Assembly: GCF_003054705.1 (NCBI RefSeq)
Contig: NZ_QAYX01000022.1
Span: 496,001-560,000, forward strand
Direction: 5' to 3'
Source: Opitutus sp. ER46
Lineage (GTDB): Bacteria > Verrucomicrobiota > Verrucomicrobiia > Opitutales > Opitutaceae
DNA length: 64,000 nt
Shown piece by piece: positions 25,308-34,412 of this stretch. The stretch's first letter is position 1; each line of letters starts with the position of its first letter. The translations under genes were made by a program, and so were the position numbers. The notes beneath the pieces are model-generated. The model saw only the letters and a program-made list of their open reading frames with translations. It had not been told where the DNA came from and did no database searches.

Positions 25308-26495
25308 ATGATTTCCCGGTCACAATTGCGCGGCACCCTTGCCCTGCTCCTGGCTGTCACCATCGCCTGCCCCCCGGCCCAGGCACTCGTGAGCCTCAAC
25401 GACGGGCACGATCATATCTACGTCAACACGTCGGTCGGCTTCGGGTGGGACTCGAACGTATATGCCAACAGCGAGGCCAAGGGTGACTACGCGATGAACA
25501 CCAGCGTCTCCGCCGAGTACAGTCGGCGGGCGGGGTGGATCGGCGTGAATGTGGGAACGACCTTGGTCTCGAGCCGCTTCCAGGACCTCAAGGACGAGAA
25601 CTTCGACAATCCGAACATCAACGTCGAACTGACCAAGCAGACGGGCCGCACCACCGGTTCGCTGACGATGAGCGCGGTGCGTTCGAGCCGGGCCGACGCG
25701 GCGGTCAACCTGCGCAGCACCTCGTGGAACTACTCCACCGGCCTGAACTTCCGCTACCCGGTCATCACGATCTACACCCTCACGGGGCAAGTGGGGTATT
25801 CGCTCGTGAAGTACAGCGGCAACTCGCTCTTCCCCGACCTGGCAACGTACACGGCGAGCGCGGACCTGATCCGCCTCTTCTCCACCGAGCGCGACATCAT
25901 GCTGGGCTATCGCTACCGGCACTCCGAGACCTCCGTGGACACCTCGAATGATGACCACGCCGCGACCATCGGGCTGAGCGGCAAGCTGATCCGGGGGCTC
26001 AACGGCAGCCTGCGCGTCGGCTACCAGTTCCGCCAGCCGCGCGGGCAGTATTCCGCCGGGCACTCGCCCTCGACCTACAGCGCGTGGACGGCCAGCGGCT
26101 CGACCACGTATGCGCTAAACAAGCGGATGAACTTCACCGGCACGCTGGGGAAGGACTTCTCGACGACGGCGACCGACACCTCGGTGGACACGACCACGGC
26201 GGCATTGGACTTCCAGTACGCCTATAGCTCGCACTGGTCGCTCTCGGCCACGATCAGCGGTGGCGATACGCGGTTCCTCGGCGAGACCGGCCGCCTGGTG
26301 CTGAACACCAATCCCCTGGTGCTGGGGCCCAACCGCCACGACAACTTTGTCGCCGCGTCGGTCTCGATCAACTACTCGCTCAACGAACACCTGAAGGTCG
26401 CCGCCAGCTACGCCTGGTTCAAGAACTGGTCGACGACCCCGTATGCGGACTTCATCCGCAGTTCGTACAACCTCAACCTTTCGTCCCGCTGGTAA
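25308..26495 (+). CDS. Outer-membrane beta-barrel protein of the exopolysaccharide operon
   Basis: A signal peptide (ends PPAQA) is followed by about 370 residues of alternating polar and aromatic/hydrophobic strands, ending in NLNLSSRW with the C-terminal aromatic residue used by the BAM machinery. Repeating short strands such as HIYVNTSVGFGWDSNVY and LNGSLRVGYQFRQP fit the OMB/VpsM-like barrels found in exopolysaccharide loci. It may be the outer-membrane exit or an accessory barrel. No close family name can be given. It sits between the FecR-like gene and the Wza-type exporter gene, 8 bases from the latter. Confidence 0.8.
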   Translation: MISRSQLRGTLALLLAVTIACPPAQALVSLNDGHDHIYVNTSVGFGWDSNVYANSEAKGDYAMNTSVSAEYSRRAGWIGVNVGTTLVSSRFQDLKDENFDNPNINVELTKQTGRTTGSLTMSAVRSSRADAAVNLRSTSWNYSTGLNFRYPVITIYTLTGQVGYSLVKYSGNSLFPDLATYTASADLIRLFSTERDIMLGYRYRHSETSVDTSNDDHAATIGLSGKLIRGLNGSLRVGYQFRQPRGQYSAGHSPSTYSAWTASGSTTYALNKRMNFTGTLGKDFSTTATDTSVDTTTAALDFQYAYSSHWSLSATISGGDTRFLGETGRLVLNTNPLVLGPNRHDNFVAASVSINYSLNEHLKVAASYAWFKNWSTTPYADFIRSSYNLNLSSRW

Positions 26496-26503
26496 GCCTC
26501 CGC

Positions 26504-27160
26504 ATGTTCCTCCGTTCCCGAGTTTTCTCCTGCCTTCTGATGGCCCTGGTCGCGCTCAACGCCGCCGCCATGGGCCAGGCCGCCTCCGCGCCTGAAACGG
26601 CGCCGGCGCCCCGCCTCGACGACAAGAAGGTCATCCCCTATCGCATCACCCGCGGTGATCGCCTCGCCGTTTCCATCTTCGGCGAGCCGGACCTGACCGC
26701 CGGCAACAAGCGCGTGGAAGGCAACGGCACCATCAATCTCACGCTCGTCGGCTATGTGCGCGTCTACGGCCTGACGCTCGCCGAGGCGGCGGACGCCATC
26801 GAGGCGGCCTATCGCGACGGGCGCATCCTCCGCAACCCGGAGGTCACCGTGATGGTCGAGGAGTACTCGCCGCGCGTGGTCACCGTGTCCGGCAAGGTCA
26901 AGTTCCCGGGGCGCGTGGATCTGCCGCCCGAGCAGCAGTGGACGATCAAGGACGTGATCACCAAGGTCGGCGGTTTCGACGACACCGCCCGCGGCACCGC
27001 GGTGCGGCTCATTCGCAAGCAGCCCGACGGCTCGAGCAAGGTGTACACGCTGGACGTGCAGAGCACGCTGCTGGGCAAGGACCGCGCCTCGACCTCCACC
27101 GACGCCTCGTTCCCGGTTGAGCCGGACGACACCATCTACGTGCCCGAGAAGATCATTTAA
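26504..27160 (+). CDS. Polysaccharide export protein, Wza/GumB type with SLBB domain
   Basis: The 218-residue product has a signal peptide (ends MGQA) and the poly_export domain (YRITRGDRLAVSIFGEPDLT, then EGNGTINLTLVGYVRVYGLTLAEAADAIEAAY), followed by one SLBB domain (VVTVSGKVKFPGRVDLPPEQQ, TIKDVITKVGGFDDTA). Such proteins form the periplasmic and outer-membrane channel for capsule or exopolysaccharide. It lacks a lipobox cysteine and is short, with one SLBB domain rather than two or more, so the barrel protein encoded just upstream may supply the outer-membrane portion. It is 12 bases from the tyrosine kinase gene. Confidence 0.9.
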   Translation: MFLRSRVFSCLLMALVALNAAAMGQAASAPETAPAPRLDDKKVIPYRITRGDRLAVSIFGEPDLTAGNKRVEGNGTINLTLVGYVRVYGLTLAEAADAIEAAYRDGRILRNPEVTVMVEEYSPRVVTVSGKVKFPGRVDLPPEQQWTIKDVITKVGGFDDTARGTAVRLIRKQPDGSSKVYTLDVQSTLLGKDRASTSTDASFPVEPDDTIYVPEKII

Positions 27161-27172
27161 ACCGCCTTTTTG

Positions 27173-29335
27173 ATGGCCGACGCCAACGCCAAGCCTCCTC
27201 CCCCGCCCCCCGTCGATCACGACGACGAGACCGTGTCCGAACGCCGGACGCTGCGGGACTACTACATCATGCTGCGCGAACGCCTGTGGATCGCGCTGCC
27301 GCTCGCGCTGCTGGTGGCCGTAGGCTACGCGTACAAGAACCTGCAGGAGACGCCGCGCTACGCCGCGACCGCCCGCATGCAGTTTGAGAAGCCGGATCGC
27401 ATCGTGATGGCCGAAGGGGTGGTCGACACGGCGGTCCGCAGCGAGGTCGACATGAACACCCACACCGAGGTGCTGAAGAGCAGCTCGCTGCGGGAGGAAG
27501 TGGTGGCGTCGTTCTCCGCCGACGAGATCAAGGTGCTGCAACGCGCGGCCCTCAAGCGGCTGCCGCCCGGCTCGCCCCCGACCAACGTCGGCATCCCCAT
27601 GGGCGAGCTCAGTGTGTTTCCGATCCGCAACACCTACCTGATCGCCGTGACGGTGACGCACGACGATCCCGACGCCGCGGCCCTGGTCGCGAACCGCTTT
27701 GTCGAGGTGTTCATGAAGCGCCTGTACGACACCGCGGGCGGCCGGACGGCCGATGCGGTGAAGTTCCTGCGCGAGCAGGCGTCGCGCCTGGAGCGCGAGG
27801 CGCAGGAGAAGGAGCAGGCGCTGCAGCAGTACATGACAAAACACCAGCTCACCTCGCTGGACACCTCGCAAAGCATGAGCGACGAGGCGCTGAAGAAGGC
27901 GCACACGATGCGGGATGACGCCCGGCTCCGGCTGATGGCGGTCGACGAGAAGATCACGCAGGTGGAGGCTTACCAGAAGGAGAAGCGGAACCTCTTTGAG
28001 GTTGTCGAAATCGCGAACTACGGGGCGGTGCCCTCGCTGCGGGCCCAGCTCAGCACGCTGCAGCAGGAGCAGAACATCCTTTCCGAGCGCTACTACGAGC
28101 GTCACCCCCGGATGATCGACGTCGCGAACCGGATCGATGTCACCGAGAAGGAGCTCGCGAAGGCGGTGCAGCTCGCGATCGACGACCTGCGCGCGCGGCA
28201 GGCCGAGGCCCGGCAGGCCTACGAATCATTCTCGGCGGAGTTTGCCCAGCGGGAGAAGGACGCGATGCGGCTCGGCGAACTGCGCGTCGAGTTCAACAGC
28301 CTCGTGCAGCAGTCCCAGGTCGCGCGCGAGAACTACCAGAACATCTTCAAACGGCTGACCGACACCACGACGGTCAAGAACCTGGACAAGATTCCGCTGC
28401 ACCCGCTCGACCACGCGGTGGCGAACCGTTGGCCGGTGTCGCCCAACCGCCAGAAGATCACGCGGACCGCCATCGGCCTCGGCCTGATGGTCTTCCTCGG
28501 CGTGGCCCTCGGATTGAGTTTCATCGACGACCGCATCAAGAGCGCCTGGGACGTCGAGTCGTTCGTGGGGGCCAACCTCCTCGGCATCGTCCCGGATCTC
28601 GGAAACCTGAAGGATGAGGAGAAGTACACGCTGATGCTGACTGAGAAACAGGTCCAGGGGGCCGAGTCGTTCCTCAGCGTCTACAGCTCGATCAAGATTC
28701 ACTCGAAGCTCGATTTTCCGAAGTCGGTGCTCGTCACGAGCACGATCCCCGGCGAGGGCAAGACGCTCATCTCGTGCAACGTCGCGGGGTGCTTTGCCCG
28801 CCACGGGAAGAAGACGCTGCTCATCGACTGCGACCTGCGGCGGCCGATGCTCCACCGCCATTTCAAGCAGGAGAACAAGAACGGGCTCATCACGTGGTTC
28901 GAGTCCGGCGCCATGCTGGACAGCAACCTGACAACCCACCCCTCCCTCGGGATCGTGCCGGTGGCCGAGAACCTCTGGCTCCTCTGCTCCGGCGGCCGCT
29001 CGAAGAGCCCCACCGAGCTGCTCGAGAACCCGGTCTTCGGGCAACTGCTCGAGCGCCTCAAGAAGGAGTTTGATCTCGTGATCGTCGACTCGCCGCCGCT
29101 CGGCGCGGTCACCGATTCCGTGCTCATCGCGGAGCGCGTGGACGAGATCGTCTACGTCTGCCGGTTCAACCGCGCGTATCGAAAGCACATCCGGCTCTAC
29201 ATGCGCACGCTGCGGCAAGGGAAGAACGAGGTGCTCGGCATCGTGCTGAACGGCCTGTCGCCGCGCCGGATCGAGTACTACTCCAACTACCGGTACTACC
29301 GGAGCTACAAGAAATACTACGGCGCGCAGACGTAG
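27173..29335 (+). CDS. Polysaccharide co-polymerase/tyrosine autokinase, Wzc/GumC type
   Basis: This 720-residue inner-membrane protein has a Wzz domain with helices near residues 37-54 and 425-445 that flank a long coiled-coil periplasmic region (REQASRLEREAQEKEQ). A cytoplasmic BY-kinase follows: Walker A TSTIPGEGKTLIS (about 523-535), Walker A' LLIDCDLRRP (about 548) and Walker B LVIVDSPPLG (about 635). The C-terminus carries the tyrosine cluster (RIEYYSNYRYYRSYKKYY) that is autophosphorylated to control chain length and export. It closes the operon; a hairpin terminator follows. No glycosyltransferase or polymerase genes are adjacent. ATG 27173 was chosen over the TTG three bases earlier. 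Confidence 0.92.
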   Translation: MADANAKPPPPPPVDHDDETVSERRTLRDYYIMLRERLWIALPLALLVAVGYAYKNLQETPRYAATARMQFEKPDRIVMAEGVVDTAVRSEVDMNTHTEVLKSSSLREEVVASFSADEIKVLQRAALKRLPPGSPPTNVGIPMGELSVFPIRNTYLIAVTVTHDDPDAAALVANRFVEVFMKRLYDTAGGRTADAVKFLREQASRLEREAQEKEQALQQYMTKHQLTSLDTSQSMSDEALKKAHTMRDDARLRLMAVDEKITQVEAYQKEKRNLFEVVEIANYGAVPSLRAQLSTLQQEQNILSERYYERHPRMIDVANRIDVTEKELAKAVQLAIDDLRARQAEARQAYESFSAEFAQREKDAMRLGELRVEFNSLVQQSQVARENYQNIFKRLTDTTTVKNLDKIPLHPLDHAVANRWPVSPNRQKITRTAIGLGLMVFLGVALGLSFIDDRIKSAWDVESFVGANLLGIVPDLGNLKDEEKYTLMLTEKQVQGAESFLSVYSSIKIHSKLDFPKSVLVTSTIPGEGKTLISCNVAGCFARHGKKTLLIDCDLRRPMLHRHFKQENKNGLITWFESGAMLDSNLTTHPSLGIVPVAENLWLLCSGGRSKSPTELLENPVFGQLLERLKKEFDLVIVDSPPLGAVTDSVLIAERVDEIVYVCRFNRAYRKHIRLYMRTLRQGKNEVLGIVLNGLSPRRIEYYSNYRYYRSYKKYYGAQT

Positions 29336-29346
29336 GCTCGGACGGG

Positions 29347-29387
29347 CGCCGGCGGCGCGGATTCGCCGCGGCGTCCCGGTTGTTTTT
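29347..29387 (+). terminator. Rho-independent terminator of the exopolysaccharide operon
   Basis: A GC-rich stem of 10 pairs with one bulged base (29347-29357 with 29364-29373, loop CGGATT) is followed after seven bases by TTGTTTTT. It lies 12 bases past the stop of the Wzc-type gene. Confidence 0.6.
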
Positions 29388-29434
29388 CTGCCTTTCCGCC
29401 CCCGGGAGGTTTCGCCATTCCTTCCGGGCCTCCC

Positions 29435-30277
29435 GTGCTCTCCTCCTTCCTCCCCGCCAGCTTCGACCCGAAACGCCCGCTTGTTCTCATCGCGGGCCAG
29501 GGCATCTATCCGGTCCTGATCGCGCAGGCGGTGCGCGCCGCCGGGGTGCCGCTGCGGCTCGTCGGCTTCGACGAGGAGACGCGCCCGGACCTGGTCAACT
29601 CGTTCCCCGCCGACGAACGCCGGATCCTCAAGGTCGGGCAACTCGGCGCGATGCTGAAGGCGTTGGAAACCTTCGGGGCCGGTTACGCCCTCATGGCGGG
29701 CCAGATCACACCCCGCCGGCTTTTCAAGGGACTGCACCCCGACCTCAAGGCCACGCGCATCCTGCTGTCGCTGCGGCGCCGCAATGCGGAGACCATTTTC
29801 GGCGCCATTGCCGCCGAGATCGAGAAGCTCAACGTCACCCTGCTCGACGCCCGTTCGTTCCTCGACGGCCACATGGCACAGGCGGGTTGCATGACCGGGC
29901 GGCGCTTTCCGATCGAGGACGACTACGTGGCGCACGGCGTTCACATCGCGCGGGAATGTGCCCGGCTGGACATCGGCCAGGGCTGCGTGGTCCGCAAGGG
30001 CACGGTGCTGGCCGTCGAGGCGTTTGAAGGCACCGACGAGATGCTGCGCCGTGCCGGCGGGTTCAAAACCGACGGCGCGCTGTTCGTGAAGACGGTCAAG
30101 GCCCGCCAGGACTGGCGTTTCGACGTGCCGTGCTTCGGCCTCCGCACCCTCGAGACGATGCACGAAGCGGGACTCGCCGCCGCCGCCCTGGAGTCTGGCA
30201 AGGTCATCATGCTCGACCGCGCCGCGGTCATCGAACAGGCGCGGACCTGGGGCATCAGCCTGCTGGGTTTCGAATAG
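29435..30277 (+). CDS. lpxI: UDP-2,3-diacylglucosamine pyrophosphatase LpxI
   Basis: LpxI hydrolyses UDP-2,3-diacylglucosamine to lipid X in lipid A synthesis and replaces LpxH in many Gram-negatives. The sequence has LVLIAGQGIYPVLIAQAVRAAG at the start, ALMAGQITPRRLF, RRNAETIFGAIAAEIEKLN, and the C-terminal domain KVKARQDWRFDVPCFGLRT-like segment with AGLAAAALESGKVIMLDR. The 280-residue length is normal. Its presence shows that the cell makes lipid A by the LpxI route. GTG 29435 is the start. Confidence 0.93.
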   Translation: MLSSFLPASFDPKRPLVLIAGQGIYPVLIAQAVRAAGVPLRLVGFDEETRPDLVNSFPADERRILKVGQLGAMLKALETFGAGYALMAGQITPRRLFKGLHPDLKATRILLSLRRRNAETIFGAIAAEIEKLNVTLLDARSFLDGHMAQAGCMTGRRFPIEDDYVAHGVHIARECARLDIGQGCVVRKGTVLAVEAFEGTDEMLRRAGGFKTDGALFVKTVKARQDWRFDVPCFGLRTLETMHEAGLAAAALESGKVIMLDRAAVIEQARTWGISLLGFE

Positions 30278-30343
30278 GATGCCGCCGTCTTCCGCCTGCT
30301 CCCCGCTTGCGCGATCAGGTCGATGCCTCCACTGTGCTGGCGC

Positions 30344-30814
30344 ATGAATAACGACGTCGTTGCCGTCAGCATCAAAGGGGTGATGCCCACCGCCAACGGC
30401 TGCGCCGTGTTCCTCGGCAACGACGAGAAAACCTTCGTCATCTACGTCGACCACTCGGTGGGAAACGCGATCCAGATGACCCTCAGCGGCGTGAAGCGGG
30501 AGCGTCCCCTCACCCACGACCTGATCGGCAGCATCCTGCTCGGGCTCGGCGCGCAACTGGACCACATCGTCGTCAACGACGCCCGCGAAGGCACCTTTTT
30601 TGCCCGCATCCTCCTGCGCATGGAGAACGAGTTGGGAAAGAAGATCGTCGAGATCGATGCCCGGCCCAGCGACTCTATCGTCCTGGCGCTGCAGCAGAAG
30701 CGCATGATCTTCGTCGCCCGGCCCGTCTTCGAGGCCGTGGAGGACATGACCGAAATCCTCGAGCGCGTGCTCAAGCAGCAGGCCGAGGAGGGCGAGTCCG
30801 AGGAAGAGCCCTGA
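30344..30814 (+). CDS. Bifunctional nuclease family protein (DUF151)
   Basis: The 156-residue protein begins MNNDVVAVSIKGVMPTANGCAVFLG and contains the DUF151 core: FVIYVDHSVGNAIQMTLSG, RPLTHDLIGSILLGLGAQL, then FFARILLRMENE and EIDARPSDSIVLAL. Members bind or cleave nucleic acid in plants and bacteria, but function in bacteria is poorly defined. The last 12 residues are acidic. It lies eight bases before dus, so the two are probably co-transcribed. Confidence 0.88.
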   Translation: MNNDVVAVSIKGVMPTANGCAVFLGNDEKTFVIYVDHSVGNAIQMTLSGVKRERPLTHDLIGSILLGLGAQLDHIVVNDAREGTFFARILLRMENELGKKIVEIDARPSDSIVLALQQKRMIFVARPVFEAVEDMTEILERVLKQQAEEGESEEEP

Positions 30815-30821
30815 CCGCGGC

Positions 30822-31922
30822 ATGACGTCTGTTTCCAACGCCGCGCGCCTCCCCGAAGGTCAGGCGCCGGGGCAACCGCTGACTGCGCTCGCTCCGATGC
30901 AGGACGTCACCGACCTGGCGTTCATGCGAGTCATCGCGCACTACGGTGCGCCCGACTACTTTTTCACGGAGTTCTTCCGGGTCCATGCGCAGTCACGACC
31001 GGAAAAGCACATCCTGCGGTCGATCGACGAGAACGAGACCGGCCGCCCCGTGTTTGCCCAGCTGATCGGCGAGGATCTCCACCATCTCGAGCGTACCACG
31101 GTGGAGCTCTTGCGGCACCCCGTGGCGGGCATCGACCTGAACCTCGGCTGCCCGGCCCCCAAGGTTTACAAGAAGAACGTCGGCGGCGGGCTGCTGCGCG
31201 AGCCGGAGAAGATCGGGTCCATCCTGAAGATGCTGCGGGCGGCGGTGCCTGGCCTGCTCACGGTCAAGATGCGGATCGGCTTCGATAACACCGCGGCGTA
31301 CGACCAGATCCTCGACCTGATCAACGAGCACCGCGTCGACCTGCTCACCGTGCACGGCCGCACCGTGAAGGAGATGTACCGGAGCGAGGTGCACTACGAC
31401 TTCATCGCCCACGCCGTGCAACGGGTGCATTGCCCCGTGCTGGCCAACGGCAACGTGACGTCCGCGCCCCGGGCCGTGAGCGTGATCAGCCAGACCCGTG
31501 CCGCCGGGGTGATGGTGGGGCGCCACGCCATCCGCAACCCCTGGGTCTTCAGGCAGTGCCGGGAACAGTTCGCCGGCCGCCCGCCCTCGGTCGTGACGCT
31601 GGCCCACGTCCGCGACTACGTGGAGCACCTGTTCCAGGCGACGCAGGTCGAGGGCCTGCTCGAGCGGTACCACGTGAACAAGATGAAGAAGTACCTGAAC
31701 TTTGTCGGCCAGAGTGTGGATCCGACCGGGGCGTTTCTTCACGCCATGCGCCGCGCGGAAACGGCCGCCCAGCTCTTCGCTGTCTGCGACGAACACCTGC
31801 TCGCCGAACCTACCCGCGAATTCGCCGCCGAACCCTACCCCGGCGTCATCGCCCGGCCGAATTGCGAAACCCCGGCCGACGTCGGCCAAGGCCGCGACGG
31901 TTGCGGCGCCGAGGCGATGTAG
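30822..31922 (+). CDS. dus: tRNA-dihydrouridine synthase
   Basis: Dus enzymes reduce uridines in the tRNA D-loop using FMN and NADPH. The TIM barrel begins LTALAPMQDVTDLAFMRVIA; the FMN-binding and catalytic segment is GIDLNLGCPAPKVYKKNVGGGLL with the catalytic cysteine, followed by LLTVHGRTVKEMY and VLANGNVTS. The 366-residue length includes a C-terminal tail beyond the helical domain. It is not possible to decide between the DusA, B and C subtypes with certainty; DusB-like is my best guess. Confidence 0.9.
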   Translation: MTSVSNAARLPEGQAPGQPLTALAPMQDVTDLAFMRVIAHYGAPDYFFTEFFRVHAQSRPEKHILRSIDENETGRPVFAQLIGEDLHHLERTTVELLRHPVAGIDLNLGCPAPKVYKKNVGGGLLREPEKIGSILKMLRAAVPGLLTVKMRIGFDNTAAYDQILDLINEHRVDLLTVHGRTVKEMYRSEVHYDFIAHAVQRVHCPVLANGNVTSAPRAVSVISQTRAAGVMVGRHAIRNPWVFRQCREQFAGRPPSVVTLAHVRDYVEHLFQATQVEGLLERYHVNKMKKYLNFVGQSVDPTGAFLHAMRRAETAAQLFAVCDEHLLAEPTREFAAEPYPGVIARPNCETPADVGQGRDGCGAEAM

Positions 31923-31935
31923 GCTCGGTGACGCC

Positions 31936-32481
31936 TTACTCCAGCCCGAGGACCTTGCGTCCCTCGGCCGAGATCATCTGGGGCGTCCATTGCGGATCCC
32001 AGACAATGTGCACGCGGGCGGATGAGACTCCCGGCAGGGCGGCGATCTTCTGGCGGGCATCTTCCGCGATAACGGGCCCCATGCCACACCCCGGGGCGGT
32101 CAGCGTCATCTTCACCTCCACCTCATGGCGACCGTCGGAGGCGGGCGCGGTCGCCAGGTCATAGATGAGGCCGAGATCGACGATGTTGACGGGGATCTCC
32201 GGGTCGAAGCAGGTCTTCAACGCGTCCCACACGGCCTGTTCGCTGAAGCCGTCGGCGCTCGACGCCACGGCGTCGGAACGCGCGGCTGGCACGTAGCCCG
32301 CCAGTGCCGACGCCTCCGCCTCCGCGATGCGGAAGAGCCCGTCGTCCGTGCGAACGGTGACATGGCCGCCGAGCGTCTGGACCACATGCACCCCGAGTCC
32401 GGAGGGCAGCGTCACAACCTGGCCCGACGGAATGGCGGTGGCAGCGCACTCGCGCGCGAGGGTGAAGGCGGCGGGGGACAT
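31936..32481 (-). CDS. sufT: Putative Fe-S cluster assembly protein SufT (MIP18/DUF59)
   Basis: The 181-residue product has an N-terminal about 80-residue part (SGLGVHVVQTLGGHVTVRTDDGLFRIA) and the DUF59 domain (CFDPEIPVNIVDLGLIYDLA; then KMTLTAPGCGMGPVIAEDA, with the conserved cysteine). SufT-type proteins help mature Fe-S proteins, especially at high demand. No other suf genes are adjacent; it follows sppA with the two codons sharing one base (TGATG). A possible client is IlvD (53310-55010). Confidence 0.88.
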   Translation of the reverse strand: MSPAAFTLARECAATAIPSGQVVTLPSGLGVHVVQTLGGHVTVRTDDGLFRIAEAEASALAGYVPAARSDAVASSADGFSEQAVWDALKTCFDPEIPVNIVDLGLIYDLATAPASDGRHEVEVKMTLTAPGCGMGPVIAEDARQKIAALPGVSSARVHIVWDPQWTPQMISAEGRKVLGLE

Positions 32482-34301
32482 CAGTTGACGGTGAGGTTCA
32501 GGGGCATGCGGGCATAGACGCCCTGGGGATCGTTAAGGGACTGCAGCACCTTCAACTCGGACTCGAGCCGGTGCACCACCTTGCCCGCGAGCGTGGAGGC
32601 GTCGGCCCGATTCGGATGGCGGCCCGCCAGCATCTCCTGCAACGCCTCCATCAGCGGTTTCTCGCGCGGAAATTCGACGAGCCGGTACGAGTCCTGAATC
32701 TTGGCCTTCTTGGCCGCGTAGGCGATGGCGGCATCGAGACCGCCGATCTCGTCGACCAGCCCGAGCTCCTTCGCCGCGGTGCCCGACCAGACGCGCCCCT
32801 GGGCGATCTCCTCCACGCGGGCCCGCGGCAGCTTGCGCGATTCGGCGACCTTGCCGACGAACTGCGCATAGATCCAGTCCACCATCCGCTGCACGATCGC
32901 GAGTTCCTCGGGCGTCTTCGGCCGCGCGATCGTCATCGCATCGGCGTATTTGCCGGTCTTCACCCGGTCGAAGGTGACGCCAAAATCGCCGGCGAGCTTC
33001 TGGACATCGAACTGGATGCCGAACACGCCGATTGACCCGGTGATGGTGGTCGGCTCCGCGAAGATGCGGTCGCCGTACGTGGAAATCCAATACCCGCCCG
33101 ACGCGGCGTAGCTGCCCATGGACACGACGATCGGCTTCACCTGCTTGATCAGCCGCACCTCGCGCTGGATCACTTCGGAAGCGGAGGCGCTGCCACCGGG
33201 GCTGTTCACGCGCAGGACAACGGCCTTGACGCTCGGGTCACGGCGCAGCCGTCGCAGCTCGCGCGAAAACTCCGTGGCGCCGATCTCGCCGTTCCGGCCC
33301 TCGCCATCGACGATCTCGCCCTCGGCGTAGACAATCGCGATGCGGTCACCGCTGCCGCTGGTGCCGTCGGCGCCGACGGTATCGACGATGTCCTTGGCCG
33401 ATTTGGCATAGTCGCTGAGCGCAACCTGCTTGAACGCCCGCTTGGAGTCTGCGCCGCGGCCGGTCTTCTCCTTCAGGTCGTCGAAGATCTCGTCCCGGTA
33501 CGCGACGCGATCAACGAGCCGGTTCGCCTTCGCGGTCTCGGCGCGGATGATGCCCTCGCGATCCACCGTGGCCTGCAACTGCGCCACCTTCACGCCACGA
33601 CTCGGCGCGATATCGGCGAGGACCCCACCCCAGATGTCGTTCAGCAAAGATTGGATCTCTTCCCGGTTCTCCGGGCTCATGTCGCGGCGGATGAACGGCT
33701 CGACCGCGGACTTGTACTTGCCGACGCGCGTGACCTGGACGTTGACGCCGTACTTTTCGAAGGCGCCGGCGTAAAACATCGGCTCCGTCGCGAGACCCGG
33801 CATGAGGATCACGCCGTAGGGATCGATGACGAGTTCGCTGGCGGCCGAGGCCAGATAGTAGCTGCGGGTGGTCGCGTAGGTCAGGTAGGCCACGACCGGT
33901 TTCCCCGCCGCCTTCACCTCGAGCAGGGCGTTGCGGACTTCGCGCAGCTGCGCGTACCCGGCGCCAAACGCCGCGGAGGACAAGTCGCCGCTGATGTAGA
34001 CGCCCGCGATGCGGTCGTCCTTGGCGGCCGCCCGGAGCGCATGGGTGACGTTGCGCAGCTGCAGGGTCTCATCACCGCCACCGAGGACGCCGAGATCGAT
34101 CGGCGGCGGGGCATCCGTGATGTTGGTCGACAGATCCACCACCAGGTAGGAACCACGCTCAAACTCGGCGGTGGAGTAGTCCTTCTTGCCGCCCATGGAG
34201 GCGACCGTCGCGACCAAGCCGACGAAGAGCAGGAAGCAGCCGCCAAAGAAGACGATAAGGGCGACGAGCGATCCCAGGAGCGACGTAAAGAAGTTCTTCA
34301 T
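32481..34301 (-). CDS. sppA: Signal peptide peptidase SppA, 67-kDa type
   Basis: SppA clears cleaved signal peptides at the inner membrane. The 606-residue protein is the long, duplicated form: an N-terminal anchor (residues about 8-35), a first half with the general-base lysine in VGKYKSAVEPF (Lys197), and a second half with the serine in MGSYAASGGYW (Ser401). This matches the Lys/Ser dyad of E. coli SppA. It is the upstream gene of the pair with sufT. Confidence 0.93.
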   Translation of the reverse strand: MKNFFTSLLGSLVALIVFFGGCFLLFVGLVATVASMGGKKDYSTAEFERGSYLVVDLSTNITDAPPPIDLGVLGGGDETLQLRNVTHALRAAAKDDRIAGVYISGDLSSAAFGAGYAQLREVRNALLEVKAAGKPVVAYLTYATTRSYYLASAASELVIDPYGVILMPGLATEPMFYAGAFEKYGVNVQVTRVGKYKSAVEPFIRRDMSPENREEIQSLLNDIWGGVLADIAPSRGVKVAQLQATVDREGIIRAETAKANRLVDRVAYRDEIFDDLKEKTGRGADSKRAFKQVALSDYAKSAKDIVDTVGADGTSGSGDRIAIVYAEGEIVDGEGRNGEIGATEFSRELRRLRRDPSVKAVVLRVNSPGGSASASEVIQREVRLIKQVKPIVVSMGSYAASGGYWISTYGDRIFAEPTTITGSIGVFGIQFDVQKLAGDFGVTFDRVKTGKYADAMTIARPKTPEELAIVQRMVDWIYAQFVGKVAESRKLPRARVEEIAQGRVWSGTAAKELGLVDEIGGLDAAIAYAAKKAKIQDSYRLVEFPREKPLMEALQEMLAGRHPNRADASTLAGKVVHRLESELKVLQSLNDPQGVYARMPLNLTVN

Positions 34302-34354
34302 GCGCGATTTGCGCGCAACCGTAGCGCGAAATTCACGATCCTCCAGTCGAATAT

Positions 34355-34385
34355 GGAAAAGGCGCCGGCGAGATGCCGGCGCCTT
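34355..34385 (-). terminator. Terminator of the antiporter gene transcribed leftward
   Basis: On the minus strand the stem GGCGCCGGC/GCCGGCGCC with loop ATCTC is followed by TTTT. It lies 28 bases beyond the stop of the gene at 34413-35759. Confidence 0.7.
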
Positions 34386-34412
34386 GGCCTGAAACGGGGA
34401 TGGACGAAGCTC

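Noticed and set aside
28226-30838. 870-codon minus-strand frame opposite the Wzc, LpxI and DUF151 genes
   Set aside because: The plus-strand genes have recognisable domains; this frame has none.
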